Origin: Planctomycetaceae bacterium
GTDB taxonomy: Bacteria; Planctomycetota; Planctomycetia; Pirellulales; PALSA-1355
DNA: 42,588 nucleotides
Direction: 5' to 3'
Assembly: GCA_003153375.1 (NCBI GenBank)
Contig: PLYM01000172.1
Location: forward strand, 1-42,588
The notes under the pieces are model-generated. The model was not told where the DNA came from, ran no database searches, and saw only the letters and a list, made by a program, of their open reading frames with translations. Both the position numbers and the translations under genes were made by a program. Below, one piece after another: positions 26,956-36,220 of the stretch. Every line of letters starts with the position of its first letter. Position 1 is the stretch's first letter.

Positions 26956-27939
26956 ATGATTGTTGCGCTATCGGAGATGATTCACGGCCAAGAGGCCGAC
27001 TTGTTCGTCTTGATGACGGTCAAGGAGGAGTTGACCACGCGCGACGGCAAGCCTTACTACAAGGTCGGCTTTCGCGACCACGCCCGCGAGGTGAGCTTTC
27101 CGATCTGGCACGACTCGCCGTGGGGAGCCGATTGCCGCGAGTTGTGGCAACCCGGCACGTTCTACAAGCTGCGGGCCGTCTATCGCGAGACAAACTATGG
27201 TCCGCAACTCGATCTGCGCAAGATTCGGGCCGTTTGCACGGCCGACCGGGCCGACGGGTTTACGCCAGCCATGTGCCTGGCGCAGACGCGATTCTCGACC
27301 GAGGAAATGTACGCAGAGCTGTTGGCCACGGCCCGCGAGCGGATTACCGATGAGCCGCTAAGAAACCTCGTGGTCGAACTGCTGACGGTCAACCACGAGG
27401 CCCTGATGACGCTGCCGGCGGCCACTCACAACCATCATGCCTTCGTGGGCGGCTGGCTGGAGCACGTGCTGAGCGTGACACGCACTGCGGTCTATCTGGC
27501 CGACAAGTATGATGCCTACTACCCCGAAATGGAGCCGCGGCTGAACAAGAGCCTAGTCGTCGCGGGAGCGATTCTGCACGACATCGGCAAGCTGCGCGAG
27601 ATCGAAGAGCAGCCCCAGGGCGCGGCCTACACGGCGGCCGGCAACCTGATCGGCCACATTCTGCAAGGCCGCGACATCGTGCGCGAAAGCGCCGCGTCGC
27701 GGGCCGTCCACGGCGAACTGTTGTTGCGGCTCGAGCACATCATAGTCGCCCATCAGCGGCTGCCCGAGTGGGGTTCGCCCAAGCCCCCAATGACCCCCGA
27801 GGCGCTGTTGGTGCACTATGCCGACGACATCGACGCCAAGTATCAGATGATGGCCACGATCTTGCGCGAGGATACGAATCCTGGCCCCGTGACTTCGAAA
27901 AAGAACGTGCTCTATCAGAAGGTCTATCGCGGCGGGTAG
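26956..27939 (+). CDS. HD-domain 3'-5' exoribonuclease, YhaM-like
   Basis: Resembles YhaM, a 3'-5' exonuclease of RNA and single-stranded DNA. An OB-fold N-terminus (ADLFVLMTVKEELTTRDGKPYYKV) precedes an HD domain whose ligands are visible: HNHH (158-161), WLEHVLSV with His170, HDIGKL with His208 and Asp209, and LLRLEHIIVAHQ. The C-terminal part (LLVHYADDIDAKYQMM) has the conserved aspartate of the superfamily. The frame runs back to 26833, but the ATG at 26956 gives the typical length of 327 residues. It follows galE by 129 bases. Confidence 0.85.
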   Translation: MIVALSEMIHGQEADLFVLMTVKEELTTRDGKPYYKVGFRDHAREVSFPIWHDSPWGADCRELWQPGTFYKLRAVYRETNYGPQLDLRKIRAVCTADRADGFTPAMCLAQTRFSTEEMYAELLATARERITDEPLRNLVVELLTVNHEALMTLPAATHNHHAFVGGWLEHVLSVTRTAVYLADKYDAYYPEMEPRLNKSLVVAGAILHDIGKLREIEEQPQGAAYTAAGNLIGHILQGRDIVRESAASRAVHGELLLRLEHIIVAHQRLPEWGSPKPPMTPEALLVHYADDIDAKYQMMATILREDTNPGPVTSKKNVLYQKVYRGG

Positions 27940-28096
27940 TAAGTCGAGCACAGCCTGCACCGGTGCGTCGAGCAACCTCGTGCGAGTCGTGTAGTTACCC
28001 ACCGGTGAGCTGTGATGCGTCGCCAGGCGCCCCGGCGGCGCTTCAGAGGGCAATATCGTGGACACCCCGTAGCTTGCGCCGCGATGCCTCGCGCGA

Positions 28097-28549
28097 CTAT
28101 TCGTCGCGCGTTTTGGGCAGGTCGAACTTGCAACAGCCAAGGTCGAGACTCTTGATCTCGTCGGGCTGGGCCGGACCGGGCAAGGCCGGATCGACGCGAT
28201 AGGCGACGAACTTGCCGTTCTCGGTCTGGACCGCGTGGGCGTGATTGAGAATGGCATTGGTGATTTCGGGATCGAGCCGATAGACCACGAATTTTCCGCG
28301 TTTTTCCGTCTGCACGACGTCGGCGTGTCGCAACACGCCCAAATGGTGCGACACCTTGACCAACTGCTCGCCCAGTTCGCTGGCCAATTCCGAAACGTTT
28401 TTCGGCTCGCGAAACAAGCAACTCACGATGCGCAGCCGATCGGGATCGGCCATAGCTTTGAGCCGCGCGGCGAAATCTCGATAATCGATTTCGGGGATCG
28501 CGGGCGCTGCGGCGGGCTGTGGTTTAGAGGTCGTCGGCCGTCGTTTCAT
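28097..28549 (-). CDS. ArsR-family regulator with duplicated wing hairpin
   Basis: A 150-residue winged-helix repressor. The core (FAARLKAMADPDRLRIVSCL, NVSELASELGEQLVKVSHHLGVLRHADVV) is typical of ArsR/SmtB proteins. The wing is present twice: VQTEKRGKFVVYRLDPE and, 15 residues later, VQTENGKFVAYRVDPA. The C-terminus has a Cys-Cys pair (LDLGCCKFDLPK), a possible metal or redox sensor. The frame extends upstream to 28714, but the ATG at 28549 gives a normal N-terminus. It is divergent from a PhyH-type dioxygenase gene. The inducer is unknown. The two DNA copies are clearly diverged, so the duplication is not recent. Confidence 0.85.
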   Translation of the reverse strand: MKRRPTTSKPQPAAAPAIPEIDYRDFAARLKAMADPDRLRIVSCLFREPKNVSELASELGEQLVKVSHHLGVLRHADVVQTEKRGKFVVYRLDPEITNAILNHAHAVQTENGKFVAYRVDPALPGPAQPDEIKSLDLGCCKFDLPKTRDE

Positions 28550-28601
28550 GGGGCCAAATCTTCCCGCGAAGGGCACTAGGGCCGGACGCTGCACGGGTGG
28601 T

Positions 28602-28607
28602 ATTATG
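28602..28607 (-). promoter_or_regulatory. candidate -10 box of the ArsR gene
   Basis: CATAAT on the minus strand (ATTATG on plus) would start transcription near 28594, about 45 bases before the ArsR ATG. The -35 element is poor, as is common for regulated promoters. Confidence 0.3.
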
Positions 28608-28706
28608 ACAACCGCGGTAGGAAAAATAAAGGCAGAGATGCGGCAACGGCCGTGAAATCGTGAATTGAGTTGTGGGCCGTTCGCGCGGCGGGTAATACGA
28701 TGACAT

Positions 28707-28722
28707 TCGCACAATTGTTCGA
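28707..28722. promoter_or_regulatory. near-perfect palindrome, candidate ArsR operator
   Basis: TCGCACAATTGTTCGA is a palindrome with a single mismatched pair and an AATT centre. It lies in the 293-base divergent gap, 120 bases before the dioxygenase start. ArsR dimers bind imperfect palindromes of 12-16 bases, so joint control of both genes is plausible. Confidence 0.45.
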
Positions 28723-28819
28723 GTTTTATGGCGGCGCTGCGCCTGTTTGCCTTGCTCTCCGTAGCGCGGCGTTGCCACGCGGACGCGTTTCGTGGCGCTG
28801 CCCTTCCCGAGGAAGTGTT

Positions 28820-28830
28820 GCCTTCAGCCT
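28820..28830. repeat. inverted third copy of AGGCTGAAGGC
   Basis: GCCTTCAGCCT is the reverse complement of the 11-mer repeated at 23515-23539. It ends just before the ribosome-binding site AGGAG of the dioxygenase gene. Confidence 0.55.
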
Positions 28831-28842
28831 AGGAGTTTGGCC

Positions 28843-29628
28843 ATGAAGACTCGGGCTTCGTCTGCCAGGCTCCCGCCAGAGCAAATCGAGAGCTACCACG
28901 CCAACGGCTACTTGATTCTGCGCGAGGTGTTTGGGCCGATCGAGATCTCGCTGCTCTCGCTCGAAGCACAAACGCTGACGACTCGCTCGGATTTGATCGA
29001 CACGTTGAACCTCCGCTGCCGGTGGCAGGATCACGTGACGACCGGTGTGTGCACGTTTGATTGCTTCGATCCGGTGATCGACATCGGCGCGCTGTGCGAT
29101 GTCTTTGCACGAGATGAACGAATACTTACTCCGCTGCGCGCGCTCTATGACGACGAGGCGCACCTGTTCAAGGACAAGCTGATCTTCAAAATGCCTGGCA
29201 GCAAAGGCTATCCTCTGCACCAGGATTACATCGGCTGGAAGGAATTTCCCGAGAGCTTCATCACGGTCATCTTGCCGATTGATCCGACCGATGCGAGCAA
29301 CGGCGCGACGGAAGTCTTTCCGGGATATCATCAGCGCGGTTACTTGTCGGCCCGCGACGGAGACTATCACGAGCTGCCGCTCGAGACGATCGACGAATCC
29401 GGCGGCGTGATGCTGGATCTGCGGCCTGGCGACCTGGCCTTCTTCAGCGGCTTCACGCCCCACCGCTCGGCGCCCAATCACAGCGGCCGTTGCCGCCGCC
29501 AACTTTATTTGAGCTACAATGCCGGCCGCGATGGCGGCGATCAGCGCGATGCCCACTATCGTCAGTTCCACGCCTGGCTGCACGAGAAATATGCGCAATT
29601 TGGCAAGACGGGGGCGTACTTCAAATGA
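28843..29628 (+). CDS. phytanoyl-CoA dioxygenase (PhyH) family protein
   Basis: A non-haem Fe(II)/2-oxoglutarate-dependent oxygenase of 261 residues. The facial triad is visible as His126 and Asp128 in PLHQDYIGW and His207 in GFTPHRSAPN, with an arginine for 2-oxoglutarate at GRCRR (216-219). LDLRPGDLAFFSG is typical of the double-stranded beta-helix. I start at the ATG at 28843, preceded by AGGAG; an earlier in-frame start lies at 28792. PhyH enzymes hydroxylate lipids, amino acids or small metabolites; the substrate is unknown. It is divergent from the ArsR gene. Confidence 0.88.
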   Translation: MKTRASSARLPPEQIESYHANGYLILREVFGPIEISLLSLEAQTLTTRSDLIDTLNLRCRWQDHVTTGVCTFDCFDPVIDIGALCDVFARDERILTPLRALYDDEAHLFKDKLIFKMPGSKGYPLHQDYIGWKEFPESFITVILPIDPTDASNGATEVFPGYHQRGYLSARDGDYHELPLETIDESGGVMLDLRPGDLAFFSGFTPHRSAPNHSGRCRRQLYLSYNAGRDGGDQRDAHYRQFHAWLHEKYAQFGKTGAYFK

Positions 29629-29693
29629 GCGGCCGGAGAGTCGCTCATGGCGATCGGGTCGGCTTCAACACGCACCTGGCAGGCACGGCGGAT

Positions 29694-31019
29694 TTAGCCG
29701 GGCGGCGGCAGCGCGGGCTCGTGGAGCGCCGCCGCGGGGCGCTGGCTCTCATCGTAGCGCTCAACCTCAGCCCCCAGTTGAGCGAGCTTAGTTTCGAGTC
29801 GCTGGTAGCCGCGATCCAAGTGGTAGATGCGGCGCACGATCGTCTGGCGACCGGCGGCCAGGCCGGCCAGCACCAAGGCGGCGCTGGCACGCAGGTCCGA
29901 GGCCATCACCGTGGCGCCCGACAGGGCCGGCACGCCATGCACGCGGGCGGTTGATGCCGAGTGCTCGATCCGGGCACCCAGACGATTCAATTCGGCCACG
30001 TGCATGAACCGGTCAGGAAAGACAGCGTCGCCGACGATGCTCGTGCCGTTGGCGAGCGCGAGCAGGGCCATGAATTGCGCTTGCAGATCGGTGGGAATTC
30101 CCGGGTAGGGCCGCGCGTCGAGGTTTGTGGGCCTGGGGCGAGTGGCCGCGCGGACCGTGATGTGGCCGGCGCTCGAGGTCACGTCGACGCCGCATCCACA
30201 GAGTGCTTCGAGCACCGCCGTGAGGTGCTCGGGTCGAGCGCCACGCACGGTTGCCGAGCCGCCGGTGATCGCCGCGGACAGCAGCAGCGTGCCGGTCTCG
30301 ATGCGGTCAGGAATGACCTGGTAGGCCCGCGCGCTTGTGGGCGCCAGCTGCTCGACGCCCACGATTTCGATGGTGTCGGTTCCCAAGCCCGCGATACGCG
30401 CGCCCAGGCTGTTCAGGAACTCGCCCAGGTTGACGATCTCGGGTTCGCGCGCCGCGCCGATGATGACGGTGCGTCCGCGGGCGAGGGTGGCGGCGCTGAG
30501 GGCGTTGGCCGTGCCCGTGACGCTGGGGCCGAATGGGCCGCTGAGATGCAGTGCGGCGCCCTTGAGTCGACGGGCTTGGGCGACGACGTAACCGTGTTCG
30601 ATGTGAATGTCGGCACCGAGCTTTTCGATCGCGGCCAGGTGCAAATCAACCGGACGATTGCCGATGTTGCAGCCGCCGGGAAGCGAGACCACTCCCCTGC
30701 CCCGCCGGGCGACCAACGGGCCCAGCACGCAAAAGCTGGCGCGCATGCGGCGCACCAGGTCATACTCGGCGCGCGTGGGGCGGTTGTCGACGCACTCGAT
30801 TCGCAGGTCGTCGTTCGTTTGCCGCTTGACTTCAACGCCCAGGTAACCCAACAGCAGGGCCAGGGTGTTGACGTCGACCAGATCGGGAACTCCGGCCAGT
30901 GCGATCGGGCCGTCAACAAGAATCGACGCGGCCATGATCGGCAAGGCGGCGTTCTTCGATCCGCCCGCCGTGACCGTGCCGGCCAGCGGCACGCCACCAG
31001 TGATGCGCAGACAATCCAT
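29694..31019 (-). CDS. murA: UDP-N-acetylglucosamine 1-carboxyvinyltransferase
   Basis: First committed step of peptidoglycan synthesis: transfers enolpyruvate to UDP-GlcNAc. Lys22 in GGSKNA and the catalytic Cys117 in [14 protein letters not shown] are present; Cys rather than Asp implies sensitivity to fosfomycin. The two inverse alpha/beta barrels follow through to [16 protein letters not shown] and the C-terminal [20 protein letters not shown]. At 441 residues it is slightly longer than usual, with a Pro-rich tail. It matters because planctomycetes were once thought to lack peptidoglycan. It ends the rpmE-prfA-prmC-murA set. Confidence 0.96.
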   Translation of the reverse strand: MDCLRITGGVPLAGTVTAGGSKNAALPIMAASILVDGPIALAGVPDLVDVNTLALLLGYLGVEVKRQTNDDLRIECVDNRPTRAEYDLVRRMRASFCVLGPLVARRGRGVVSLPGGCNIGNRPVDLHLAAIEKLGADIHIEHGYVVAQARRLKGAALHLSGPFGPSVTGTANALSAATLARGRTVIIGAAREPEIVNLGEFLNSLGARIAGLGTDTIEIVGVEQLAPTSARAYQVIPDRIETGTLLLSAAITGGSATVRGARPEHLTAVLEALCGCGVDVTSSAGHITVRAATRPRPTNLDARPYPGIPTDLQAQFMALLALANGTSIVGDAVFPDRFMHVAELNRLGARIEHSASTARVHGVPALSGATVMASDLRASAALVLAGLAAGRQTIVRRIYHLDRGYQRLETKLAQLGAEVERYDESQRPAAALHEPALPPPG

Positions 31020-31086
31020 TGTCTCGTCTCGCGGTTTGCGGCAACAGCACGCCGCCGCGACTCATCCCATGACAGGCACGGCACGA

Positions 31087-31962
31087 TTATGTTCGCCGGG
31101 CTTGCACGATGCGGGGCAGGTTCGCCAGGTCCTTAATCGTCGTGCCTAGTATCAAACGTTCCTCGGCACGAATCAGGGACTCGACCCGTTGTTGTAACAT
31201 AGGGCTGATTTCCAACAAGAGCGATCCGCCCGGCCGCAATCGCTCGGCCGCTTGGGGAATCAGGCGTTCGATGACGGCCGTGCCGGTGGGCCCGGCGGCC
31301 AGCGCCAGTTCGGGCTCGTAGGCCTTCACTTCACGCGGCAAGGCGGTCATCTCGGAGGTGCTCACATAGGGTGGGTTGCTGGCAATGATATCGAAAGATC
31401 GATCGGGCGGCACTCCGGCGAATAAGTCGCTCTCGACGAGATCAATCCGCGCGGAGACTTGCAACCGTTCGGCGTTGTCGGTGGCCACGGCCAGCGCTGC
31501 CGGGCTGATGTCGATGGCCGTCACCTGGGCTTTGGGGGACTGGCGAACCACGGCAATCGCCACGATGCCACTGCCGGTGCCGACGTCGGCGACGGCGATC
31601 GATTCGGCGGCGGCCAGGTTGGCTTTGATGTGGTCCAAGACCGCCATCACCAGAAACTCCGTCTCAGGCCGCGGAATCAGCACGTCGGACGTGACGCGGA
31701 AATCGAGCGAGAAGAATTCACGGTGCCCAACCAGATAGGCGACCGGCATGCCTTCACCGCGGCGGCGCACCAGGTCGCGAAAGCGCGTGCGTAACTCCTC
31801 GGAGGCCGGATCCACGAAGCTCGTGTAGAGCTCGATCCGCTTGCATCCGCGGGCGTGGGCCAGCAGCACTTCGGCTTCGAGTCGGGGACTTTCGGAACCG
31901 TGTTGCTTGAGATAGTCGGTCGTCCACTCGAGCAGGCGCCCGATTGTCCATTCGTCGCCCAT
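31087..31962 (-). CDS. prmC: peptide chain release factor N5-glutamine methyltransferase
   Basis: Methylates the GGQ glutamine of release factors. The SAM motif is DVGTGSGIVAIA (126-137) and the substrate-amide motif is NPPY (196-199). The N-terminal helical domain (RLEAEVLLAHARGCKRIELYT) and the linker IPRPETEFLV are typical. It sits between prfA, whose product is its substrate, and murA, an arrangement common in bacteria. The length of 291 residues is normal. Confidence 0.95.
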   Translation of the reverse strand: MGDEWTIGRLLEWTTDYLKQHGSESPRLEAEVLLAHARGCKRIELYTSFVDPASEELRTRFRDLVRRRGEGMPVAYLVGHREFFSLDFRVTSDVLIPRPETEFLVMAVLDHIKANLAAAESIAVADVGTGSGIVAIAVVRQSPKAQVTAIDISPAALAVATDNAERLQVSARIDLVESDLFAGVPPDRSFDIIASNPPYVSTSEMTALPREVKAYEPELALAAGPTGTAVIERLIPQAAERLRPGGSLLLEISPMLQQRVESLIRAEERLILGTTIKDLANLPRIVQARRT

Positions 31963-31987
31963 TTCGACCCACCTCTCCGACAGGCTC

Positions 31988-33067
31988 TTATTCGACGGCG
32001 CCCATGTCCTTGCGCAATTGCGCGCGATCGTAGTCGATCAGCGCGTCGGTCAGCGGTTGCACACCGCCGGCCAGGATGGCATCGAGTTTGTAAAGGCTCA
32101 GGTTGATGCGGTGGTCGGTGACGCGGTTTTCGGAGAAGTTGTAGGTGCGAATCTTTTGGCTGCGATCGCCCGAGCCGACGAGCGTTTTGCGTTCGCTGGC
32201 CCGCTTGTCGTGCTCGGCCTGGCGCTTGGCTTCATAGAGTCGGCTCTTGAGCACGCGGAGAGCCTTGGCAAAATTCTTGTGCTGGCTCTTTTCGTCCTGG
32301 CATTGCACGACGATGTTCGTTTCCAGATGCGTCAGCCGGATGGCCGAGGCCGTTTTGTTGACGTGCTGTCCGCCGGGGCCGCTGGCGCAAAAGATGTCCT
32401 TGCGATAGTCCTCGGGCTGGATGTCGATTTCGACGTCTTCGGGCTCGGGCAGCACGGCCACGGTGGCCGTTGAGGTGTGGATGCGGCCCTTGGCCTCGGT
32501 CTCGGGCACGCGCTGCACGCGGTGTACGCCGCTTTCATACTGCATCTCGCGATAGGCGCCTTCGCCCTCGATGCCCAGGATGATTTCCTTGAAGCCGCCC
32601 AGCTCCGTGGCGTTCAGGTCCAGCACTTCGACCTTCCAGCCCTTGTCTTCGGCGAAGTGCTTGTACATTTCATAGAGATCGCGGGCGAACAGCGCGGCTT
32701 CGCCACCGCCGGTGCCGGCGCGGATTTCGGTGACGATGCGCGTGCGCTGGGCATCTTCGCCGCCGATGGTCATTTCGAGCAGTTCGTCCCACAACGCCTC
32801 GCGTTCGACTCGCAACTTGGGCAGTTCGGCCTCGGCCATCTCGCGCATGTCGGAGTCCTTGCCGTCGACCATCTCCTGGGTTTCGACGATCTCGGCGTTG
32901 ACGGCCTTGAAGCGGCGATATTTCTTGGCCAGCTTGGCCAACGAGCCGTGTTCGCGCGCAGCGGCGGCAACTCTCCCAGGGCTGGCGAGCACGGCCGGAT
33001 CGACCAGCTGCTGCTCAAGCTCCTCGAAGCGAACGAGTTGCTTCTCAAGATCTTCGCGCAACGACAC
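31988..33067 (-). CDS. prfA: peptide chain release factor 1
   Basis: Ends translation at UAA and UAG. The GGQ motif is in [10 protein letters not shown] (232-234) and the codon-recognition tripeptide is PET (188-190) in [14 protein letters not shown], where E. coli RF1 has PAT; the fixed Pro and Thr identify it as RF1 rather than RF2 (SPF). Domain 1 and the C-terminal [12 protein letters not shown] are complete. It is followed by prmC 25 bases downstream, so both are co-expressed. Confidence 0.97.
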   Translation of the reverse strand: MSLREDLEKQLVRFEELEQQLVDPAVLASPGRVAAAAREHGSLAKLAKKYRRFKAVNAEIVETQEMVDGKDSDMREMAEAELPKLRVEREALWDELLEMTIGGEDAQRTRIVTEIRAGTGGGEAALFARDLYEMYKHFAEDKGWKVEVLDLNATELGGFKEIILGIEGEGAYREMQYESGVHRVQRVPETEAKGRIHTSTATVAVLPEPEDVEIDIQPEDYRKDIFCASGPGGQHVNKTASAIRLTHLETNIVVQCQDEKSQHKNFAKALRVLKSRLYEAKRQAEHDKRASERKTLVGSGDRSQKIRTYNFSENRVTDHRINLSLYKLDAILAGGVQPLTDALIDYDRAQLRKDMGAVE

Positions 33068-33165
33068 GATTCAGTTCCTCGGCAGATGGGCAGCGCCCCG
33101 GCTGGTGTAAAAGCTCCGTCCTTGGGCCAGCAGGCAAAAAACCGGGACGCACGCGGAAGCGGCAA

Positions 33166-33216
33166 CAGAAAAGCCGCCGCGGGGCGCATGACGCGCGCCA
33201 GCGGCGGCCCTTGGTT
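33166..33216 (-). terminator. hairpin terminator after rpmE
   Basis: An eight-base perfect stem (33173-33180 with 33201-33208) plus an inner five-base stem forms a strong G+C hairpin. On the minus strand it is followed by TTTT and a T-rich stretch. On the plus strand it is followed by TTTTTT at 33215, so it may stop transcription in both directions. It lies just after the rpmE stop, so rpmE and prfA may be partly uncoupled. Confidence 0.65.
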
Positions 33217-33227
33217 TTTTCAGACAG

Positions 33228-33482
33228 CTACGATTCGGTCTTCGGCTCGGCGGCCTTTTTGCCCCGCTTGAGGCTGGCATAGCCCGCCGCGGCGAACTTG
33301 TTCTTGAATTTTTCGATGCGGCCGGCTGTGTCGACGAACTTCAGCTTGCCCGTGTAGAACGGGTGGCAGACGTTGCAGATATCGACTTTCAGCTCGGGCC
33401 GGGTGCTGCGGGTCGTGAACGCGTTGCCACAACCGCATTTGACCTGGGTCACGAAGTATTGAGGATGGACTTCTTTTTTCAT
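33228..33482 (-). CDS. rpmE: 50S ribosomal protein L31, zinc-binding form
   Basis: A large-subunit ribosomal protein of 84 residues. [10 protein letters not shown] is the standard start. Four cysteines (16, 18, 36 and 39) in VKCGCGNAF and [12 protein letters not shown] make this the zinc-containing C+ form. A Lys-rich C-terminal tail extends past the normal end (about 70 residues). The ATG at 33482 is preferred to a GTG-like start four codons earlier (33494). It is upstream of prfA, the arrangement seen in many bacteria. Confidence 0.95.
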   Translation of the reverse strand: MKKEVHPQYFVTQVKCGCGNAFTTRSTRPELKVDICNVCHPFYTGKLKFVDTAGRIEKFKNKFAAAGYASLKRGKKAAEPKTES

Positions 33483-33749
33483 AATTCTCACCACGACTCA
33501 TTCTAGGCAGCGAGGCAAGTCCCCCTCTGCCAGTGGCTTGCTATGACCCTGCCAGCGGCTTGCAATGACTTTGCAAACGGACCGCGGAATGGCCCGGGGG
33601 CACTCGCACGAACCCTGGGCCCGGCCCACTTTCACCGCCGTCACCTGCTTTCAATACGAAAGCGGCAACTGACAGAGCGAAAAACCGAACTCGAAATTTA
33701 CCAATTCCATGAGCTTGCCACAAGGGGCAAATCACCGCTAGCGGCGAAC

Positions 33750-35393
33750 TTACGTGCCGGCGGACGCCGAATCCTTGTCCTTCAGCCAGCGGGCCCGCAG
33801 GCGGTTTCCATGGCTCTGTGGCGACTTGATGTCCGATTCGTACGCTTCGATCGCCTTGGCCGTTTCGCCCGTGGCCTCGTAGGTGCGGCCCAGGTTATAG
33901 CGGGCGCCGGCCGTCCAGGGGCCGTCGGGCGAGGCCTCGAGCGTGCGCTTGGCAAAATAGTCGATCGCCGGCGGATAGTCTTCCTGCTGAAACATCACGA
34001 GCCCCAGCCAATAGCTGGCGCTTTGCTTGGCCTGTCGCATGAGCACGATCTGCGCGGCTTCAATCCGCGAGACATCCTCCTTCTTGAACTGCTTGACCGC
34101 CGAGGCTGGCAGCTTGTAATTATTGATAAAGTCCTCGGGCGGGCGCATGTCGAGCAGATGCTTCTTGGCGCCGGTGTCGCCATCGTACAGGCCCTTGAGA
34201 TACAGGGCGCGCGACAAAGCCACCTCGGGCAGGGCATAGAACATCAGCATTTCGCGTCCGGCCGCCTTGCGCCCGTCATTGTCGAGCTTCGACACCCAGA
34301 GCTGCACCTCGAACGGCCATGTCCACAGCCGCGCGTCGGCGATGTGCGGAACTTTTTTCAACTCCTCGACCAGCGTATCGCCGGCCGAGGTCAGCACCAG
34401 CTTGTGCTTGCCGCTCAAACGCGACTCGACCAGCGCCATTCGCCGCGAGAGGTCATCAGGCGAAGCCTCGACATAGGCCACGATGCGTTTCAGGTCGTCG
34501 GCCGCGACCGGATAAGGGTGCTCACTATCGAGGTCCAATCGTCGCAGCAGTTGCTCGTCGGCAAGAACCTGCGAAAGCGTGGCCACGCCCTGCTCTTGCG
34601 GTCCGGGAATCGGCAAGCCCAGGTTGCAATCGAACAGTTGCAGTTCCTCGCCGCTCAACAAAGCGCAGACCCAAGGCCGGGGCGGTTTGGCCTCATCGGG
34701 TTGCAAAGCCAGCAACACGACATTGAGCCCCTGCTGCCGGGCCAGCAACATGAAGAGCCAGGCCCGTTCTATGGCGGTGCCGCGGCCCCGCAGCAACACC
34801 TGCGAGACGCGGTGGCGGGGACTGTCGGGCGAGTCGGAATCGAGTTGGATGTTGCGCACCGTCCAGTCGAACAGTCGCTCGGCGACGCCGAGGTCGTTGA
34901 ACTGATCTTTGCGGGCAGCGCTCGAAACCGCGCGCAGCCAGACCGCCTCTTGCAGGAATTCGGCATCGTTGGGCTGGAAGAGCGTGCTGTCGAGCGCCTT
35001 GACGCTCAGCAAGTTACGCAAAGGCTCGGGCAATGCCGCAACCTGGGGATCGATTTGCCAGGCAACCTTGGGCTTCTCTTGCAGGTTCCATTGATTCAGA
35101 CGGTCGCAAATCTGTTTGCGGATTTCTTCGGAATCGAACTGCTCCAGTTTTTCCAGGTTCTCGGCGACCGATTCGAACAGTCCTCCTTGCGAATCCCCTT
35201 GTGCAGCCGGTCCGCGCCGCGGCCCGGGACTGGTTTGCGAATCGCAACCGGCGAGCAGCAGCATGGCACAAGCGACACACGCGAGCAGCGCCTGGACCGG
35301 CAAGCCAACGGCGGAAAGCGACAAGGCTCGCTGCCACGAGTGGCGGCAGGGCGCGTTGGTCTGCAACGGGGGACTCGCTGGACGACTGCTCAC
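33750..35393 (-). CDS. lipoprotein with transglutaminase-like core and TPR tail
   Basis: A 547-residue predicted outer- or inner-membrane lipoprotein. A signal sequence with a long n-region ends in the lipobox LLAGC with Cys50. The middle ([37 protein letters not shown]) follows the pattern of transglutaminase-like domains, but the catalytic Cys position appears to be replaced. The C-terminal part has TPR-like repeats ([46 protein letters not shown]). It overlaps kdsA by four bases, so it is the last gene of the lipid kinase-kdsA operon. A large frame on the opposite strand is a shadow. Confidence 0.8.
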   Translation of the reverse strand: MSSRPASPPLQTNAPCRHSWQRALSLSAVGLPVQALLACVACAMLLLAGCDSQTSPGPRRGPAAQGDSQGGLFESVAENLEKLEQFDSEEIRKQICDRLNQWNLQEKPKVAWQIDPQVAALPEPLRNLLSVKALDSTLFQPNDAEFLQEAVWLRAVSSAARKDQFNDLGVAERLFDWTVRNIQLDSDSPDSPRHRVSQVLLRGRGTAIERAWLFMLLARQQGLNVVLLALQPDEAKPPRPWVCALLSGEELQLFDCNLGLPIPGPQEQGVATLSQVLADEQLLRRLDLDSEHPYPVAADDLKRIVAYVEASPDDLSRRMALVESRLSGKHKLVLTSAGDTLVEELKKVPHIADARLWTWPFEVQLWVSKLDNDGRKAAGREMLMFYALPEVALSRALYLKGLYDGDTGAKKHLLDMRPPEDFINNYKLPASAVKQFKKEDVSRIEAAQIVLMRQAKQSASYWLGLVMFQQEDYPPAIDYFAKRTLEASPDGPWTAGARYNLGRTYEATGETAKAIEAYESDIKSPQSHGNRLRARWLKDKDSASAGT

Positions 35394-36220
35394 GCCAAGG
35401 ACTCCACGGTTTCGCGAATTCGTAGCAGACGCGCCAATAACTCGCCAAATTCAGCCATCGGAACCATATTCGGCCCATCGCTCGGAGAGGTGTCGGGCGT
35501 CGGGTGGGTTTCGAAAAACAATCCGTCGGCGCCGACGGCCGTGGCCGCGCGGGCCAACGGCTCGACCATCCGGCGATTGCCACCGGTCGAGCTGCCCAAG
35601 CCGCCCGGCTCCTGCACGCTGTGGGTGGCATCGAAAATGACGGGCACCCCCAGGGCCTGCATTTCAGGAATCGAGCGCATGTCGTTCACCAGCCGGCCAT
35701 AACCGAAAAAGGTGCCGCGCTCGCACAATAGGATATTACGGCAGCCGGCGGCCGTCAGTTTGCCAACAACGTGCCGCATGTCGCCGGGGGCCAGGAATTG
35801 GCCCTTTTTCACGTTCACCGCCCGACCGGATTGAGCGGCGGCCACGAGCAGGTCGGTCTGGCGAGCCAAAAAGGCGGGAATCTGCAACAAATCGCAGACC
35901 TGGCCCACGGCCGCGGCCTGCGTCGATTCGTGGATGTCGGTCGTCACCGGCAGGCCCGTGGCTTGCTTCACGTCTTCGAGAATGCGCAGGCCTGTTTCGA
36001 GGCCTGGCCCGCGAAAGGCGTCGAGACTCGTGCGGTTGGCCTTGTCGAACGAGGCTTTGAACACCAGCGAAATCGGCAGTCGCTCGGCAAGCGTGCGCAA
36101 GTGCTCGGCGATGTGCAGCGTCAGGTCACGCGTTTCAATGACGCAAGGGCCGGCGATGACCAGCAAGCGCGAACCACGGCCGCAAGTATAGGGGCCTATC
36201 GTGGCCTGTTTCTCGCTCAT
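35390..36220 (-). CDS. kdsA: 3-deoxy-8-phosphooctulonate synthase
   Basis: Condenses phosphoenolpyruvate with arabinose 5-phosphate to make Kdo 8-phosphate for the LPS inner core. Diagnostic segments are [76 protein letters not shown] and [11 protein letters not shown]. The Cys in the first and the Cys-Glu in the CERG segment suit a metal-dependent type. The ATG at 36220 overlaps the lipid kinase stop (ATGA); a longer frame reaching 36502 is not needed. It is translationally coupled on both sides. Confidence 0.96.
   Translation of the reverse strand: MSEKQATIGPYTCGRGSRLLVIAGPCVIETRDLTLHIAEHLRTLAERLPISLVFKASFDKANRTSLDAFRGPGLETGLRILEDVKQATGLPVTTDIHESTQAAAVGQVCDLLQIPAFLARQTDLLVAAAQSGRAVNVKKGQFLAPGDMRHVVGKLTAAGCRNILLCERGTFFGYGRLVNDMRSIPEMQALGVPVIFDATHSVQEPGGLGSSTGGNRRMVEPLARAATAVGADGLFFETHPTPDTSPSDGPNMVPMAEFGELLARLLRIRETVESLA

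Noticed and set aside
29961-31136. 391-codon plus-strand open frame
   Set aside because: Antisense to murA, which is certain.
33543-35702. 719-codon plus-strand open frame
   Set aside because: It lies opposite the lipoprotein and kdsA genes, has no recognisable domain and shows the Arg/Gly/Leu-rich look of an antisense frame in G+C-rich DNA.
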